Shown in pieces: positions 5,180-5,349 of a DNA stretch of 5,349 bases. The notes beneath the pieces are model-generated. The model was given only the letters and a program-made list of their open reading frames with translations. It did no database searches and had not been told where the DNA came from. Source of the stretch: Actinomycetes bacterium (GTDB taxonomy: Bacteria; Actinomycetota; Actinomycetes; Actinomycetales; Cellulomonadaceae); NCBI GenBank assembly GCA_023401045.1, contig JAEXEM010000073.1, forward strand, positions 1 to 5,349, in the 5' to 3' direction. The translations under genes and the position numbers were made by a program. Position 1 is the first letter of the stretch, and each line of letters starts with the position of its first letter.

Positions 5180-5207
5180 GCGGCGGGACCGTGTGAGGTC
5201 CCGCCGC
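5180..5207. terminator. Strong 11-bp hairpin, bidirectional terminator
   Basis: GCGGCGGGACC and GGTCCCGCCGC pair perfectly around the loop GTGTGA. The stem starts on the base after the soxR stop and lies 14 bases from the stop of the convergent gene, so it can end transcription from both sides. It lacks a T-run on either strand, as often in high-GC actinomycetes. Confidence 0.8.
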
Positions 5208-5221
5208 CCGTCGCCGCCGGC

Positions 5222-5349
5222 TCAGCGGAAGGTGAGCACCCGCCTCCGGATGCCGGCCGCGTCGAGGCCGTGCACCCGGTCGTGGTCCTCGGGCGTGCCG
5301 TACCGGCGCACCTCGCGGCGGTCCACGCCGACGAACGCCAGCCCGACGG
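5222..5349 (-). CDS. Unrecognised protein, C-terminal 42 codons only
   Basis: A minus-strand frame open from the right edge ends at TGA (5222-5224). Its tail contains VGLAFVGVDRREVRRYG and ends RRRVLTFR. Codons end mostly in G or C, as in the neighbouring real genes, and a strong hairpin follows the stop, both of which support a true gene. I recognise no domain in this short piece: it has charged, arginine-rich turns and a short hydrophobic strand (GLAFVGV), giving no basis for a function. It converges on soxR. Confidence 0.6.
   Translation of the reverse strand, partial: VGLAFVGVDRREVRRYGTPEDHDRVHGLDAAGIRRRVLTFR

Noticed and set aside
1..5349. CRISPR array, toxin-antitoxin, retron or phage defence system
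   Set aside because: There are no regularly spaced repeats, no small paired genes and no nuclease or reverse-transcriptase motifs.

Overview
The window is about three-quarters G+C. Its regulators resemble actinobacterial ones, its tRNA lacks an encoded CCA end, and two genes appear to be transcribed without a leader. This points to a high-GC actinomycete, probably of the Micrococcales/Cellulomonas type. The phylum is well supported; the genus is a guess.

Left part (1-2034, minus strand): a TetR-family regulator comes first, then, 86 bp further on, a MarR regulator followed at 10 bp by a CynX/NimT-type major facilitator transporter that runs off the left edge. The marR-transporter pair looks like a self-regulated export or uptake unit. 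The tetR gene looks like a separate unit, with its own -10 element placed to give a leaderless message.

Centre (2035-3888, plus strand): a tRNA-Gln (anticodon TTG) is divergent from tetR. It is followed by 276 bp with no gene but several inverted repeats. Next comes the last third of a dipeptide/oligopeptide ABC transporter ATPase (DppD/OppD type) that has lost its whole nucleotide-binding core, and then an intact partner ATPase (DppF/OppF type) joined to it by a normal ATGA stop-start overlap. The binding protein, permeases and most of dppD that should precede dppF are absent. The chromosome therefore appears to have been rearranged with a breakpoint near 2460, about 275 bp beyond the tRNA.

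Right part (3893-5349): a YqhA/UPF0114 membrane protein (minus strand) converges on dppF. It is divergent from a complete soxR gene, whose product keeps all four iron-sulfur cysteines. A strong 11-bp hairpin ends soxR. The C-terminal 42 codons of an unrecognised minus-strand gene occupy the right edge.

I see no CRISPR array, insertion sequence, prophage gene or defence system. Most of the window is ordinary chromosome. The part most worth checking is the truncated peptide-transporter operon beside the tRNA gene.
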